Assembly: GCF_003605645.1 (NCBI RefSeq)
Contig: NZ_QVMU01000004.1
Coordinates: 172,533 to 236,532, forward strand
Length of the DNA stretch: 64,000 bases
Reading direction: 5' to 3'
Origin: Vibrio sinensis
Lineage (GTDB): Bacteria; Pseudomonadota; Gammaproteobacteria; Enterobacterales; Vibrionaceae
In this document: positions 63,938-64,000 of the stretch, piece by piece
Numbering within the stretch: the stretch's first letter is position 1
How the letters are laid out: each line of letters opens with the position of its first letter
Made by a program: the position numbers and the translations under genes
Notes under the pieces: generated by a model
The model's database searches: none
The model's input: only the letters and a program-made list of their open reading frames with translations
Told to the model about the DNA's origin: nothing

Positions 63938-64000
63938 ATGTCTGAGTTTTCTAAAGAGTTACAGATTACCGCTGAGTTTTGCCAAGAACATCATCTCAAT
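63938..64000 (+). CDS. Unrecognised ORF start (partial, cut by window end)
   Basis: ATG at 63938 opens MSEFSKELQITAEFCQEHHL and runs off the window. Placing a strong hairpin against a start codon is seen in insertion sequences, where it keeps outside transcription from making transposase. That suggests, but does not prove, an IS. No ribosome site other than the T-rich hairpin tail is visible. Confidence 0.4.
   Translation, partial: MSEFSKELQITAEFCQEHHLN

Overview
The window reads as chromosomal DNA of a marine gammaproteobacterium, almost certainly a Vibrio. Four things support this: Vibrio-type attC-like repeats with a yefM-yoeB cassette, a relV-type (p)ppGpp synthetase, Vibrio-like versions of cdd, purT, tpm and the hut genes, and many small families typical of Vibrionaceae (DUF3334, DUF3581, DUF3024). 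No rRNA or tRNA genes and no CRISPR array were seen. All identities come from reading translated sequence and motifs. No database search was run.

Layout. Positions 1-3.4 kb are an accessory edge: a cut-off Phd-type antitoxin, yefM-yoeB and a small membrane protein, each of the last two followed by an attC-like remnant, then a broken IS110 transposase. That transposase runs into a tandem array of five units that alternate long (about 392 bp) and short (about 186 bp). From 3.6 to 18.7 kb lies core genome: sbcB, lrgAB, cdd, an HD-GYP phosphodiesterase, a dicarboxylate transporter with its own sensor kinase and regulator, purT with a PurR box, tpm, relV and several envelope or accessory proteins.

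From 18.9 to 25.3 kb is a complete histidine-degradation locus, hutC-hutI-hutG-hutU-hutH, with two candidate HutC operators and a leader hairpin before hutU. Next come DUF3581, a small methyltransferase, a ydiJ-type flavoprotein with Fe-S clusters, DUF3334, DUF2786, an OmpA-like lipoprotein and a Sel1/J-domain membrane protein. From 34.8 to 38.7 kb, maiA-fahA-hmgA-hppD form a tyrosine-degradation operon that starts downstream of a TyrR-like box. With hut, this gives two amino-acid catabolic routes that end in glutamate and in fumarate plus acetoacetate.

From 39 to 53 kb the gene content is looser: a PepT-like peptidase, a chemoreceptor, a small outer-membrane barrel, a REP-type tyrosine transposase, a 996-residue secreted metalloprotease-like protein and several small orphans. 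From 53.3 to 55.6 kb, pcp sits with the DUF979 and DUF969 membrane proteins in what looks like a pyroglutamate uptake and release module. From 55.9 to 63.7 kb is a copper/silver resistance operon: a MerR/CueR-type promoter with a 19-bp spacer, a His/Met-rich periplasmic protein, the CusC-, CusB- and CusA-like efflux proteins, and a cupredoxin. The window ends inside an unrecognised ORF that starts directly behind a terminator.

The points most worth a second look are the alternating tandem array, the signal-peptide-like start of the RelV homologue, CusB carrying two CusF-like domains of which the second has lost a metal ligand, the RAYT transposase next to the secreted protease with its hairpin-rich 3' flank, and a recurring pattern of short tandem duplications placed at stop codons.
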